From: Azospirillaceae bacterium
Lineage (GTDB): Bacteria; Pseudomonadota; Alphaproteobacteria; Azospirillales; Azospirillaceae
Direction of reading: 5' to 3'
Assembly: GCA_028283825.1 (NCBI GenBank)
Contig: JAPWJW010000003.1
Span: 2,294,501 to 2,358,500 of the forward strand
Length of the DNA stretch: 64,000 nt
Part shown: positions 8,803 to 17,212 of the stretch, piece after piece
Layout of the letters: each line of letters starts with the position of its first letter
Numbering within the stretch: the stretch's first letter is position 1
Notes under the pieces: generated by a model
Seen by the model: only the letters and a program-made list of their open reading frames with translations
The model's database searches: none
What the model was told of the DNA's origin: nothing
Translations under genes and position numbers: made by a program

Positions 8803-10125
8803 TTAGCCGGTGATACGGTCGGCCACCACCGGGCCGTGGCTGGCCGGACCGGCGCCCACGGTGACGGCCCGGCGCAGGGCCGCCACGGCGGCGGCGGCAT
8901 CGGCTTCGGTCGCGGCATAGACGCGGGCGAGCGGCCGGCCACCGGGGCCCACCGCGGCGCCCAGTCCGGCGATGTCGGTGAAGCCCACGCTGTGGTCCAC
9001 GCCATCCTGCGGGCGGGTGCGGCCGCCGCCCAGGGCCACCACGGCGATGCCGACGGCACGGGTGTCGATGGCGGTCACGGTCCCTTCGGCCTCGGCGTGG
9101 ATGTCGCGCACCACCGGCCCCTGGATCAGATACCTGTCCGCGCGTTCCAGGAAATCGGCCGGGCCGCCCAGGGCCGCCACCATGCGGCCGAAGCGATCGG
9201 CCGCACTGCCGTCGGCCAGCGCCCGGTCCACCTTGGCACGGGCCTCATCCAAATCGGCGGCCAGGTCGCCCAGCAGGATCAGTTCGGCCGTCAGGTCGCG
9301 GGTGACCTCCCACAGGCGGGCGTCGGGCTTCTCGCCACGCAGGATGGCCACGCATTCCGCCACCTCCACCGCGTTGCCGGCGGTGGTGCCCAGCACCTCG
9401 TTCATGTCGGTCAGCAGCGACACGGTGGGCAATCCGGCACCCCGCGCCACGGTGGCGATGCTGCGGGCCAGCGCCTCGGCATCCTCATACTTGGCCATGA
9501 AGGCGCCGTTGCCGAACTTCACGTCCATCACCAGGCCGTCCAGGCCGGCCGCCAGCTTCTTGGACAGGATGGAGGCGGTGATCAGGTCGATGCTTTCCAC
9601 CGTTGCCGTCACGTCGCGGATGGAATAGAGGCGGCGGTCGGCGGGCGCCAGGTCGGCCGTGGCGCCGATGACGGCGCAGCCGACCTCGCGCACCACATGG
9701 CGCAGCTTCTCCAGGTTCGGCTGCACGACGTAACCGGGGATGCTTTCCATCTTGTCGAAGGTGCCGCCGGTGTGGCCCAGGCCGCGGCCGGACAGCATGG
9801 GCACGAAACCACCGCAGGCCGCGACCAACGGGGCCAGCAGCAGGCTGACCTTGTCGCCCACGCCGCCGGTGGAATGCTTGTCCAGGATGGGGCCGGGCAG
9901 TTCTTGCGACCGCCATTCCATCACCGTGCCGGAATGCGTCATGGCGCGGGTCAGGGCCACGCGCTCATCCATGTCCAGTCCCTGGAAGAAGACGGCCATG
10001 GCGAAGGCGGCGGCCTGGCCCTCGGTCACGCGGCCGTCGGTCAGGCCATGCACGAAGTCGGTGATGCTCTGGGCGCTGAGGCGTCCGCCGTCGCGCTTCT
10101 GGCGTATGATTTCCTGGGGAAGCAT
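8803..10125 (-). CDS. deoA: Thymidine phosphorylase
   Basis: Cleaves thymidine with phosphate to thymine and 2-deoxyribose 1-phosphate; 440 aa, the family length. Signature motifs: DKHSTGGVGDK (phosphate site, about residues 82-92), SGRGLGHTGGT (pyrimidine phosphorylase signature), and MDVKFGNGAFM. The C-terminal alpha/beta domain is intact. It is the last gene of the cdd-deoC-deoA operon, 26 nt after deoC, and its product feeds DeoC after isomerisation. Confidence 0.96.
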   Translation of the reverse strand: MLPQEIIRQKRDGGRLSAQSITDFVHGLTDGRVTEGQAAAFAMAVFFQGLDMDERVALTRAMTHSGTVMEWRSQELPGPILDKHSTGGVGDKVSLLLAPLVAACGGFVPMLSGRGLGHTGGTFDKMESIPGYVVQPNLEKLRHVVREVGCAVIGATADLAPADRRLYSIRDVTATVESIDLITASILSKKLAAGLDGLVMDVKFGNGAFMAKYEDAEALARSIATVARGAGLPTVSLLTDMNEVLGTTAGNAVEVAECVAILRGEKPDARLWEVTRDLTAELILLGDLAADLDEARAKVDRALADGSAADRFGRMVAALGGPADFLERADRYLIQGPVVRDIHAEAEGTVTAIDTRAVGIAVVALGGGRTRPQDGVDHSVGFTDIAGLGAAVGPGGRPLARVYAATEADAAAAVAALRRAVTVGAGPASHGPVVADRITG

Positions 10126-10151
10126 GGATGTCCGTTATCCGTCGGGAGAGG

Positions 10152-10970
10152 TCAGTAGGTGCTGGGCCGGCCGGTGGCGCCGGCTTCCTGCCCCAGGGCC
10201 GCCAGCAAGGCGTCCAGCAGGCCGGAGGCGCCGAAGCGGAAGGTGGCGGGGCTGACCCAGCCAGGGCCGCAGATGTGGTCGGCCAGGGCCAGATAGTCGC
10301 GGGCGCCGTCGATGTCGCGGATGCCGCCGGACGCCTTGAAGCCGACGGGGCGTTTGAGCACCCCGTCTTCCGGCACCAGGCTGTCGCGACAGGCGGCCAG
10401 CATGATGCGGGCCGCCCCCAGGGTGGCGCCGACCGGCACCTTGCCGGTGGAGGTCTTCAGGAAATCGGCGCCGTTGCGCACCGCGATCTCCACCGCCCGC
10501 TCGATGAAGACGGGCTTGGCCAGGCTGCCGGTTTCCAGGATGACCTTCATCACGGCATCGCCCGCCGCCTCGCGCGTGGCGGCCAGCACCTCGTCCGGCT
10601 GGGTGCTGTTGGGGTACAGCATGATGCTGTGATAGGGGATGACCACGTCGATCTCATCGGCGCCGTCGGCCAGGGCCGCGGTGGTCTGTTCCGCCACCCG
10701 TTCCGGCGACAGGCTGCCGCCGGGGAAATTCACCACCGTGGCGATGCGCACGCCGCTGCCGGCCAGCAGTTCCCTGGCTTGCGGGATGAAGGATGGCCAC
10801 AGGCAGACGGCGGCCACGGATCCCGCCGGGCTGAGCGCGCGGGCGCACAGGGCGGCGGCGGTGTCCTCATCCTCGCCTTCACCCAGGCTGGTCAGGTCCA
10901 GCAGGGGCAGGGCCCGGCGCGCCAGGGCGGCGTGGGCTTCGGCGTCCTCAGGTTTGATGGTCAGGGTCAT
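10152..10970 (-). CDS. deoC: Deoxyribose-phosphate aldolase
   Basis: Splits 2-deoxyribose 5-phosphate to acetaldehyde and glyceraldehyde 3-phosphate; 272 aa. This is a class I TIM-barrel aldolase: the Schiff-base lysine is in VGFKASGGIRD, the assisting lysine in FLKTSTGKVP, and DEIDVVIPY holds the conserved Asp. It sits between cdd and deoA in a nucleoside-salvage operon. No phosphopentomutase (deoB) is present in the window. Confidence 0.96.
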   Translation of the reverse strand: MTLTIKPEDAEAHAALARRALPLLDLTSLGEGEDEDTAAALCARALSPAGSVAAVCLWPSFIPQARELLAGSGVRIATVVNFPGGSLSPERVAEQTTAALADGADEIDVVIPYHSIMLYPNSTQPDEVLAATREAAGDAVMKVILETGSLAKPVFIERAVEIAVRNGADFLKTSTGKVPVGATLGAARIMLAACRDSLVPEDGVLKRPVGFKASGGIRDIDGARDYLALADHICGPGWVSPATFRFGASGLLDALLAALGQEAGATGRPSTY

Positions 10971-10979
10971 GGCGCGTGC

Positions 10980-11438
10980 TCAGAAGCTGAGGTTGTCCGG
11001 CCCGAAGGAGAAGGGCAGAAGCTGATCCAGGGTGAAGGTGGCGCGCACCCCCTCCGGCCCCGCCACGTGGATCAGGGTGTCGGGGGCGGAGAATTCGCGC
11101 AGGCGCTGGCGGCAGCCGCCGCAGGGCGTGCACAGGCCGGACGCGTCGGCGGCCGGATCGGCCGGGCCGCCGATGACGACGATCTCCGCGATGCGCTTGG
11201 CGCCCGCCGTCACCATGGCGCCGATGGCGCTGGCCTCCGCGCACTGGCCCTGGGGATATGCGGCGTTCTCCACGTTGCAGCCGGCGAAGACCCTGCCGTC
11301 GGGCGTGCGGATGGCGGCCCCCACCTGGAAACGGGAATAGGGCACGTGGGCGTGGCCGCGCGCGGCGGCGGCGGCGGCGAACAGTTCGGGCACGGCGGGG
11401 GTGGGGGCCGGGGAGGGCGGGGGGGCGGGGCTGGTCAT
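10980..11438 (-). CDS. cdd: Cytidine deaminase
   Basis: Zn-dependent deamination of cytidine and deoxycytidine to (deoxy)uridine; 152 aa. Catalytic motifs: GCNVENAAYPQGQCAEASAI (Cys ligand and catalytic Glu) and PCGGCRQRL (two Cys ligands), the all-cysteine zinc site of the short tetrameric class. The first 17 residues are a Pro/Ala tail. First gene of the operon, with 9 nt to deoC. Confidence 0.95.
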   Translation of the reverse strand: MTSPAPPPSPAPTPAVPELFAAAAAARGHAHVPYSRFQVGAAIRTPDGRVFAGCNVENAAYPQGQCAEASAIGAMVTAGAKRIAEIVVIGGPADPAADASGLCTPCGGCRQRLREFSAPDTLIHVAGPEGVRATFTLDQLLPFSFGPDNLSF

Positions 11439-11570
11439 GTCGTCACGTCTCCTACGCGAAAAGAGGCGCGGTTCACACGTGCGTCTGCCGCCGGCCGCCC
11501 CCGCAACCTGACCAAATGGTCAAGATGACAAGGTGTGCCGAAGGATCGGAAACCGCAAGGCCAGAAACAA

Positions 11571-11596
11571 GAAAGCGGCCCTTGCGGGCCGCTTTC
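11571..11596 (-). terminator. Terminator hairpin downstream of cheZ
   Basis: GAAAGCGGCCC/GGGCCGCTTTC with a 4-nt loop, 28 nt after the cheZ stop on the minus strand. The plus-strand side is followed by a T7 tract, so it may act in both directions. Confidence 0.8.
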
Positions 11597-11624
11597 AATG
11601 ACTTTTTTTGCCTATTCCCGCATC

Positions 11625-12464
11625 TTAATCGAACAGGGCGTCGATGTCCGACTGGCTGCTGGGGCCGGTGGGCTTGGGCGGCTCCGCCGGCTTGACCTCG
11701 GTGGCGTTGAACAACTCGTCGATGTTGTCCTGGCTGACGTCGGTCAGGGCCGGGCCGTTCAGCAGGTGGGCGTCGGGCCGGGTGTCGCCGGGCTTGGTCG
11801 ACATCATGGCGTCGCCGTTGCCCTCCACCCCCCAGATGCCGATCATTGCCGCCACGCGATGCTCGATATACCGCAGGGTGTTCACCACCTTGGTGGTGCG
11901 CTGGCCGGTGATGTCCTGGAAACTGCAGGCCATCAGGATGGACATGACGTGGTTCTCGATCTCGGTGGCGATCTCGATAACCTCGATGTGGCCGGTGCGG
12001 GCCAGGCGTTCGGTGGTGGCCTGGATGGCCTCCGCGGCGCCCAGGATGTCGCTGGTCGCCCGTTCCGTCGCGGTGACGATGGCGTCCAGTTCCGAGGTGG
12101 CGGCCAGGATGCGGCTGTTGGCCGAATCCTTGGGCACCATCTGGGCGATTTCCTGCTTCGTCTGCTCGATGTGCGACGACAGCTGGCGCAGTTCATGCCG
12201 CATCATGTGCATGTGCGGATGTTGGGCCGCGACGGCGATGGTGCCGTCGGCCAACTGATGGCTCATGGACTGCAGCTTGCCGACCTCAGCCTTCAGCACC
12301 GCCAACAGGTCGGTGCCGCCGGCGGCACCGGCATTGCGCATCTGCGCGTCGCGCCGTTCCAGGAAGGCCCGGGTCCGCGGATCGCGCAGCAGGTCGGTCT
12401 CAATGGCCGTGTAATCGGCGGCCGTCAGGGCCGCCGTTTGCGCCACACCCGTCTTCTGACCCAT
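11625..12464 (-). CDS. cheZ: Protein phosphatase CheZ
   Basis: Dephosphorylates CheY-P to end the signal to the flagellar motor; 279 aa. The catalytic region ACSFQDITGQRTTKVVNTL contains the family Gln and Asp. Long helical segments on both sides form the dimer hairpin. The C-terminal peptide SQSDIDALFD is the CheY-binding tail. It starts 6 nt after the cheY stop, so the two are one operon. Confidence 0.93.
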   Translation of the reverse strand: MGQKTGVAQTAALTAADYTAIETDLLRDPRTRAFLERRDAQMRNAGAAGGTDLLAVLKAEVGKLQSMSHQLADGTIAVAAQHPHMHMMRHELRQLSSHIEQTKQEIAQMVPKDSANSRILAATSELDAIVTATERATSDILGAAEAIQATTERLARTGHIEVIEIATEIENHVMSILMACSFQDITGQRTTKVVNTLRYIEHRVAAMIGIWGVEGNGDAMMSTKPGDTRPDAHLLNGPALTDVSQDNIDELFNATEVKPAEPPKPTGPSSQSDIDALFD

Positions 12465-12470
12465 CGCGGG

Positions 12471-12860
12471 TTACTCCAGCGTGCCGAGGACGCTCTCGAT
12501 CTTCTTCTTCAGCGTTTCGGCGTTGAACGGCTTCACGATGTAGTTGTTGACGCCGGCTTCCTTGGCGGCAACGACGTTCTCGGTCTTGGATTCGGCCGTC
12601 ACCATGATGAAGGGCGTGCCCTTCAGGCGCACGTCGGCGCGCACTTCCTTCAGCAACTGCAGGCCGGTCATCGGCTCCATGTTCCAGTCGGAGATGACCA
12701 GGCCCACCGGGGCGGCGCGCAGCTTGCCCAGGGCCTCGGCGCCATCGGCCGCCTCTTCGATATTGGTGAAGCCGATCTGGGTCAGCAGGTTGCGCACGAT
12801 GCGGCGCATGGTGGCGTAATCGTCGACGACGAGAACGGAGGTAGCAGAGGCCTTGGCCAT
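12471..12860 (-). CDS. cheY: Chemotaxis response regulator CheY
   Basis: Single-domain receiver of 129 aa that carries the phosphoryl signal to the flagellar switch. The residues expected of CheY are all visible: VVDDYATMRR (acidic pocket), LVISDWNMEPMTG (phospho-acceptor Asp), IMVTAES (switch Thr) and NYIVKPF (Lys). It is transcribed with cheZ. The upstream gap of about 500 nt to 13359 holds its promoter, which I could not define. Confidence 0.95.
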   Translation of the reverse strand: MAKASATSVLVVDDYATMRRIVRNLLTQIGFTNIEEAADGAEALGKLRAAPVGLVISDWNMEPMTGLQLLKEVRADVRLKGTPFIMVTAESKTENVVAAKEAGVNNYIVKPFNAETLKKKIESVLGTLE

Positions 12861-13280
12861 AGGGACGTGTCTCCAGGGGTACTAGGGCTCGGGTTAATAT
12901 TGAGGAGTGGTTATTAAAAGGAGATGAACAAAAAGCCGCCTTGGGGCGACGAATCGCTCGCAGGGCAGCTTTTCGAATGATTTCGCGCGAGACCCTACCA
13001 TGAACTGGTTCGTCCGCCCACCACCCACCCGTATGGGGAGCATCGAAAGAAGGTGTGCCGCCAAAGGCTTCCCCGGCAAGGGCCCGGATTTCCAGGGTGT
13101 TTGCGTTATGCAATGCCTATGGCAAGCAACCTAACCTAAGGATGTGATGCGGGATGCGTCGATAGGTGTACTTCCGTCGGCCTATAGCGAATGGCGTAGA
13201 CCGACACCGCCGGCGGAGATTGTGGTTATGCATTTGAAATTAAATACAAATTTTGGCTTCGGTGCACAATGCCGAGTCAA
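12861..13280. other. Long intergenic region between cheY and the beta-rich paralogues
   Basis: About 420 nt, noticeably AT-richer than its surroundings, with no convincing gene. A tiny plus-strand ORF at 12924 has AGGAG touching its ATG, too close to function. The region should hold the cheY promoter and, near its right end, activator sites for the sigma-54 promoter at 13281. I see no clear palindrome to name. Confidence 0.6.
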
Positions 13281-13298
13281 TTGGCACGGTGGATGCTT
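13281..13298 (+). promoter_or_regulatory. Sigma-54 (RpoN) promoter for the first beta-rich paralogue
   Basis: TTGGCACGGTGGATGCTT has the -24 GG (13283-13284) and -12 GC (13295-13296) with exactly 10 nt between, as RpoN requires; only one base of the TTGC box differs. The predicted start is near 13308, giving a leader of about 51 nt. Confidence 0.85.
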
Positions 13299-13320
13299 CT
13301 ATTCCGGCATGAACCAACCT

Positions 13321-13350
13321 GGGCAGCAAGCCCACCCGAACCGATAGGAA
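13321..13350 (+). promoter_or_regulatory. Conserved 5' leader element, copy 1
   Basis: A small hairpin (GGGC, loop AGCAA, GCCC) is followed by CCGAACCGATAGGAA, which ends in the ribosome binding site. The same block recurs at 14117-14146 in front of the second paralogue with two differences (one base change and one missing C). Confidence 0.7.
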
Positions 13351-13358
13351 TTCACGTC

Positions 13359-13835
13359 ATGATCCGCCGCATCGCCGTCGCCGCCACTGCCGCCGTTGTC
13401 TTCGCCGCTTTCGCCGCCGCCCCGTCCTTCGCCGCCACCACCGGCACCTCGGGTACCGTGCAGCTGAACAGCACCGTGGCGCTGACCTGCACCGTGGCCG
13501 TCACCGACAGCAATGCCACGCTGAACATCCTGGCCGGCTCCAGCAACGTGCAGGTCGGTTCGGTGGTTGAGAACTGCAACGACGGTGCCGGCTACACCAT
13601 CACGGTGGCCTCCGCCAACAACGGCGCGCTGAAGTCCTCGGCCACCGGCGCCCAGGCCATCAACTACACCACCACCTACGACGGCACCAACGGCTCCGGC
13701 TCCAGCTTCACGGTCACCCGGTCGGGCGCGCAGTTCGCCAAGACCGCCGCCATGTACGTGACGGTCCCGGCCAGCGCCCAGGCCATTGCCGGCAGCTACG
13801 CCGACACCCTGACGGTCACCATCGCCGGCAAGTAA
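13359..13835 (+). CDS. Secreted beta-rich protein (fimbrial/spore-coat-U-like), paralogue 1
   Basis: 158 aa. An N-terminal signal peptide (MIRRIAVAATAAVVFAAFAAAPSFA) is followed by about 130 residues rich in Thr, Ser, Ala, Gly and Val in a strand pattern. Two cysteines (VALTCTV and VENCND) could form a disulfide. The end GSYADTLTVTIAGK resembles the closing strand of spore-coat-U and fimbrial-type domains. It may be an exported surface or pilus-like subunit; no chaperone or usher gene is nearby. A sigma-54 promoter precedes it. The ATG at 13359 follows TAGGAA at good spacing. It is a tandem paralogue of 14154-14609. Confidence 0.75.
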   Translation: MIRRIAVAATAAVVFAAFAAAPSFAATTGTSGTVQLNSTVALTCTVAVTDSNATLNILAGSSNVQVGSVVENCNDGAGYTITVASANNGALKSSATGAQAINYTTTYDGTNGSGSSFTVTRSGAQFAKTAAMYVTVPASAQAIAGSYADTLTVTIAGK

Positions 13836-13864
13836 GCCGCCGCATCGGTTCGGTAGCGTTCGCG

Positions 13865-13895
13865 AAGGGGCGGTCCCAGCCGGGGCCGCCCCTTT
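13865..13895 (+). terminator. Rho-independent terminator after paralogue 1
   Basis: AAGGGGCGG (13865-13873) pairs with CCGCCCCTT (13886-13894), followed by TTTGTG. This separates the two paralogues into two transcription units. Confidence 0.8.
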
Positions 13896-14076
13896 GTGCT
13901 GTCCGGCCCGTGGCTGAATGCATCTTGTAATGCATTGATTCTGTTGAATTTATTTTCTGAGGGATATTGCGAAACGCCATGGGTGGCGGGCGTCCCTTCC
14001 CGATCGGGCGGAGTCAGATTCTAAAATCATGAGTTATTCCAGTTACTTGGATGAAGTTCCCCGCATGGGGCCGGCA

Positions 14077-14094
14077 CTGGCACCCGAATTGCTT
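14077..14094 (+). promoter_or_regulatory. Sigma-54 (RpoN) promoter for the second beta-rich paralogue
   Basis: CTGGCACCCGAATTGCTT has GG at 14079-14080 and GC at 14091-14092 with the required 10-nt spacing, and a full TTGC box. The predicted start is near 14104, giving a 50-nt leader like that of paralogue 1. Confidence 0.9.
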
Positions 14095-14116
14095 ATATCG
14101 AAAGTATCAAATAGCC

Positions 14117-14146
14117 GGGCAACAAGCCCACCGAACCGATAGGAAC
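14117..14146 (+). promoter_or_regulatory. Conserved 5' leader element, copy 2
   Basis: The hairpin (GGGC, loop AACAA, GCCC) plus CCGAACCGATAGGAA is nearly identical to the block at 13321-13350, although the promoters and spacers around them have diverged. Confidence 0.7.
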
Positions 14147-14153
14147 TTTCGCC

Positions 14154-14609
14154 ATGATCCGCCGCATCGCCGCCGCCGCCGTTGTCCTCGCCGCTTTCGC
14201 CGCCGCCCCGGCCTTGGCCGACACCTCCGGCAGCGTGAAGCTCAGCGGCACCGTGGCGCTGTCGTGCAGCGTGGCCGTCACCGACAACAACGCCAGCCTC
14301 AACATCCTGTCGGGCTCCAGCAACATCACCGTCGGCGCGGTGGTCGAGACCTGCAACGATGGTGCGGGCTACACCATCACGGTGACCTCGGCCAACGGCG
14401 GCAGCCTGAAGTCCAGCGCCAACGGCGCCCAGCCGGTCAGCTACACCACCATCTACGACGGCCAGTCCGCCACCGGCACCGTCAACGTCAGCCGTTCCTC
14501 CGCCCAGTTCGGCAAGCAGGCCACCATCGCCGTCACCGTCCCCGCCAACGCTCAGGCCATCGCCGGCAGCTACAGCGACACCCTGACCGTCACCATCCAG
14601 GGCAAGTGA
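14154..14609 (+). CDS. Secreted beta-rich protein (fimbrial/spore-coat-U-like), paralogue 2
   Basis: 151 aa and clearly homologous to the preceding gene along its whole length. It has the same signal peptide type (MIRRIAAAAVVLAAFAAAPALA), the same two cysteines (VALSCSV, VETCND), the shared GAGYTITV core, and the same end GSYSDTLTVTIQGK. The pair arose by tandem duplication that included the 5' leader. The function is not known to me; secretion and RpoN control suggest a surface component linked to motility, attachment or nitrogen status. Confidence 0.75.
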   Translation: MIRRIAAAAVVLAAFAAAPALADTSGSVKLSGTVALSCSVAVTDNNASLNILSGSSNITVGAVVETCNDGAGYTITVTSANGGSLKSSANGAQPVSYTTIYDGQSATGTVNVSRSSAQFGKQATIAVTVPANAQAIAGSYSDTLTVTIQGK

Positions 14610-14728
14610 GCACGGGAAACAGTTCGTTAAGGGCTTCAAGAACCTGATCTTTTAACCGGGGTGTATTCCCATCGGCCTCTCGGTTACTCTCAACGGTATT
14701 GCCGGGGCCAAGCGTTAGGGGCTTGAGG

Positions 14729-15619
14729 GTGACTTTGAACGAACGCGGCGCACGACCGGTGCGCAGACCAGGTCCGACGGGTTCGGGCACCCCGGGCGGC
14801 CCTCAGCCAGCGGCACCGGGCCCCCGGGGTGGTGGCGTGACCTCCCGCCTCATCGGCACGACGCTGGTGGGGGTGGTCGCCACGGTGGCCCTGCTGTGGT
14901 TCGTGGTGGCGTCGGGGGGCAACTGGCGCTTCTACGTCAATCCCGAGGGCCTGGTGATCGTGCTGGGCGGCGTCGTCTGCGTCGCCCTGCTGGCCTTTCG
15001 CGGTGATGAGATCCGCGCGGCCCTGGGCGCCCTGGTCGGCATCGTGCGCGACCGCGACAGCATCCACACCGACGTGGCCGAATTGCTGGAGGTCGCGCGC
15101 CACCTGCATGAAAAGCGCATCCAGGCGGCGGACGAACGGGCGCAACGCGTGGGCCATCCCTTCCTGCGGCTGGGCCTGCAGATGGTGGTGGACGGCCAGC
15201 CGCTGGAGGACCTGCTGCAGGTGATGAACTGGCGCATCCAGAAACAGATGGAGCTTGAGGCCGGCCAGTCGCGCTTCTTCCGCACGCTGGCGACATTCTC
15301 CCCCGCCTTCGGCCTGCTGGGCACGCTGGCCGGCATGGTCGGCATGCTGAAGCATCTGGGCGAGGGCGACATCGGCCTGATCGGCGGCAGCATGGCGGTG
15401 GCGATGCTGGCCACGCTGTACGGCCTGATTCTGGCCAACCTGGTGTTCAAGCCCATCGCCATCAAGCTGGAACAGCGCACCGGCCGCCGTGTCGCCCTGC
15501 TGAACGTGCTGCTGGAGGGGGTCGTGCTGACCCACCTCGGCCGTTCCCCCACCCTCATCCAGGACAGCCTGGACCACTACCTGCGCGACGCGCGGGAGGA
15601 GGACTGGGGTGGCGCCTAG
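14729..15619 (+). CDS. MotA/TolQ/ExbB-type proton channel (flagellar stator MotA/PomA-like)
   Basis: 296 aa from the GTG at 14729, which follows AGGGG; a TTG at 14699 is less likely. After a Pro-rich N-terminal tail come two membrane segments (TTLVGVVATVALLWFVVA; VIVLGGVVCVALLAF), a cytoplasmic loop, then two more with FSPAFGLLGTLAGMVGML (conserved Pro) and GGSMAVAMLATLYGLILANLVFKP. This is the PomA/MotA pattern. It overlaps the MotB-like gene by 11 nt. With cheY-cheZ nearby, a stator function is likely. Confidence 0.88.
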   Translation: MTLNERGARPVRRPGPTGSGTPGGPQPAAPGPRGGGVTSRLIGTTLVGVVATVALLWFVVASGGNWRFYVNPEGLVIVLGGVVCVALLAFRGDEIRAALGALVGIVRDRDSIHTDVAELLEVARHLHEKRIQAADERAQRVGHPFLRLGLQMVVDGQPLEDLLQVMNWRIQKQMELEAGQSRFFRTLATFSPAFGLLGTLAGMVGMLKHLGEGDIGLIGGSMAVAMLATLYGLILANLVFKPIAIKLEQRTGRRVALLNVLLEGVVLTHLGRSPTLIQDSLDHYLRDAREEDWGGA

Positions 15620-16634
15620 TGATACTGATGACCCGCCGCCCAAGCCGCGCCATACGGCCCGCGTCTTCTCCAGCGCCAGCGTCGTGCTGACCAATCCCCC
15701 CCAGGGCGGCCAGCAGACGCCGTCCCTCGCCCAGCCGGCGACACGCACGCGGCCCAGCGGACGCAGTGGCCGCCTGCCCGGTGACCGCCAGCACGGCACC
15801 GTGCCCGGCCGCATGCCCGGCGAACCGGCGGAGGAGTCTGAGGAATGGGTCATCAGCTACATGGACATGGTCACGCTGCTGATGATCGTGTTCCTGGGCA
15901 TGGTGGCCATCCTGGGCCTCAACGGCCGCCTGAAGGTCCGCAAGGATGACGCGGCGGAGCCCGGTGCCGGTCGGGTGGCCGTGAGCGCAGATCCCGTGGG
16001 CGCCCCGGCCCGCGACATGGCCAAGGATCCCACGGCGGCGTCGGTCTCCAGCCCGACCTTTCCGCCCATCCCCCCCATGCCACCGCCGGTCAAGCCGGCG
16101 GATGACGTGCCCCTGGGCTCCCCCCCTGACACGGATGCCAATACCCCATCCGGCCTGCCCGATGCCGCCCCGGCGGAAGAGGCGACCGACGCCGCCAAGC
16201 GTCTGGCCCAGGATCTGGAGGCGCAGAATCTGCCGCCGGACGTTCAGGTGACGGCGCGCGGCAAGGGCCTGTCGATCGAGATCAAGGACCGGGTGCTGTT
16301 CGCCTCCGCCCGGGCCGATCTGGGCGATGAGGGGCAAAAGCTGCTGTCCCGCCTGGTGCCCATGCTGCAATCGCTGAAGGGCATGGTGACGGTGGAGGGG
16401 CACACCGACAGCAACGCCATCAACACCGCGCGCTTCCCCAGCAATTGGGAACTGTCGGCCGCCCGCGCCGCCGCCGTGGTGCGCATGCTGATCAACGACG
16501 GCGTGCCGGCCAACCGCCTGCGCGCCGTGGGCTACGCCGATACCCGGCCGCATGATGCCGGTTCCGACCCCGCGGCACCCGACCACGACCGCGCCGCCGA
16601 CCGCCGCGTCACCTTGATCGTCGAGACGCCTTGA
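15609..16634 (+). CDS. MotB-type stator protein with OmpA domain
   Basis: 341 aa from a GTG at 15609 inside the end of the MotA-like gene. About 80 disordered residues come first, then [23 protein letters not shown], a single membrane helix with the proton-carrying Asp (YMDM). After a Pro-rich linker comes an OmpA-like peptidoglycan-binding domain (about residues 205-338) with [27 protein letters not shown] and [12 protein letters not shown]. The long N-terminal tail is unusual. Its 3' end overlaps the convergent pseudouridine synthase gene by 26 nt. Confidence 0.9.
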   Translation: MAPSDTDDPPPKPRHTARVFSSASVVLTNPPQGGQQTPSLAQPATRTRPSGRSGRLPGDRQHGTVPGRMPGEPAEESEEWVISYMDMVTLLMIVFLGMVAILGLNGRLKVRKDDAAEPGAGRVAVSADPVGAPARDMAKDPTAASVSSPTFPPIPPMPPPVKPADDVPLGSPPDTDANTPSGLPDAAPAEEATDAAKRLAQDLEAQNLPPDVQVTARGKGLSIEIKDRVLFASARADLGDEGQKLLSRLVPMLQSLKGMVTVEGHTDSNAINTARFPSNWELSAARAAAVVRMLINDGVPANRLRAVGYADTRPHDAGSDPAAPDHDRAADRRVTLIVETP

Positions 16635-17199
16635 GCGCCTGCGGGCGGGGGGACGCCGGCAGCGGTACCTCGCGCCACGTTCCCGGCGCGATGCCGTCCA
16701 GGGTCCAGTCGCCCACGGCCCAGCGCACCAGGCGCAGGGTGGGGAATCCCACCGCCGCCGTCATGCGGCGGACCTGGCGGTTACGCCCTTCCCGCAGGGT
16801 CAGTTCGATCCAGCGGGTGGGGATGGCCGCGCGATAGCGGATGGGCGGGTCGCGGGGCCATAGGGCCGCGGGCTCCTCCATCAGGCGGGCGCCGGCGGGT
16901 AGGGTCGGGCCGTCCTTCAGGGTGACGCCCCGGCGCAACGCGTTCAGCGCCGCCTCATCCGGCACACCCTCCACCTGCGCCCAATAGGTCTTGGGCTGCT
17001 TGTGCTTGGGATCGGCGATGCGATGGATGAGGGGGCCGTCATCGCTCAGGATCAGCAGGCCTTCGCTGTCGCGGTCCAGCCGCCCGGCGGGATAGACGCC
17101 GGGCACATCGACGAAGTCCTTCACCGTGGCCCGGCCTTCACCATCGCTGAATTGCGACAGCACGTCGTAGGGCTTGTTGAACAGGATCAGCCGGGACAT
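16609..17199 (-). CDS. rluE: rRNA large-subunit pseudouridine synthase, RluE-type
   Basis: Converts a uridine of 23S rRNA to pseudouridine; 196 aa, a short RsuA-family enzyme without an S4 domain, as in RluE. The catalytic Asp is in [15 protein letters not shown] (about residues 37-51). Further family motifs are [10 protein letters not shown] and [25 protein letters not shown]. It is separated by 13 nt from the upstream SpoU methyltransferase gene, so two RNA-modifying enzymes are probably co-transcribed. Confidence 0.88.
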   Translation of the reverse strand: MSRLILFNKPYDVLSQFSDGEGRATVKDFVDVPGVYPAGRLDRDSEGLLILSDDGPLIHRIADPKHKQPKTYWAQVEGVPDEAALNALRRGVTLKDGPTLPAGARLMEEPAALWPRDPPIRYRAAIPTRWIELTLREGRNRQVRRMTAAVGFPTLRLVRWAVGDWTLDGIAPGTWREVPLPASPRPQALKASRRSR

Positions 17200-17212
17200 G
17201 GGGACGCGCGCC

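Noticed and set aside
12924-12980. An 18-codon plus-strand ORF after AGGAG
   Set aside because: The AGGAG directly touches the ATG, which leaves no spacing, and no conservation can be shown.
14100-14150. A GAAAGT/ACTTTC long-range stem hiding the ribosome binding site of paralogue 2
   Set aside because: The predicted sigma-54 start near 14104 would leave most of the left arm untranscribed, and paralogue 1 lacks it.
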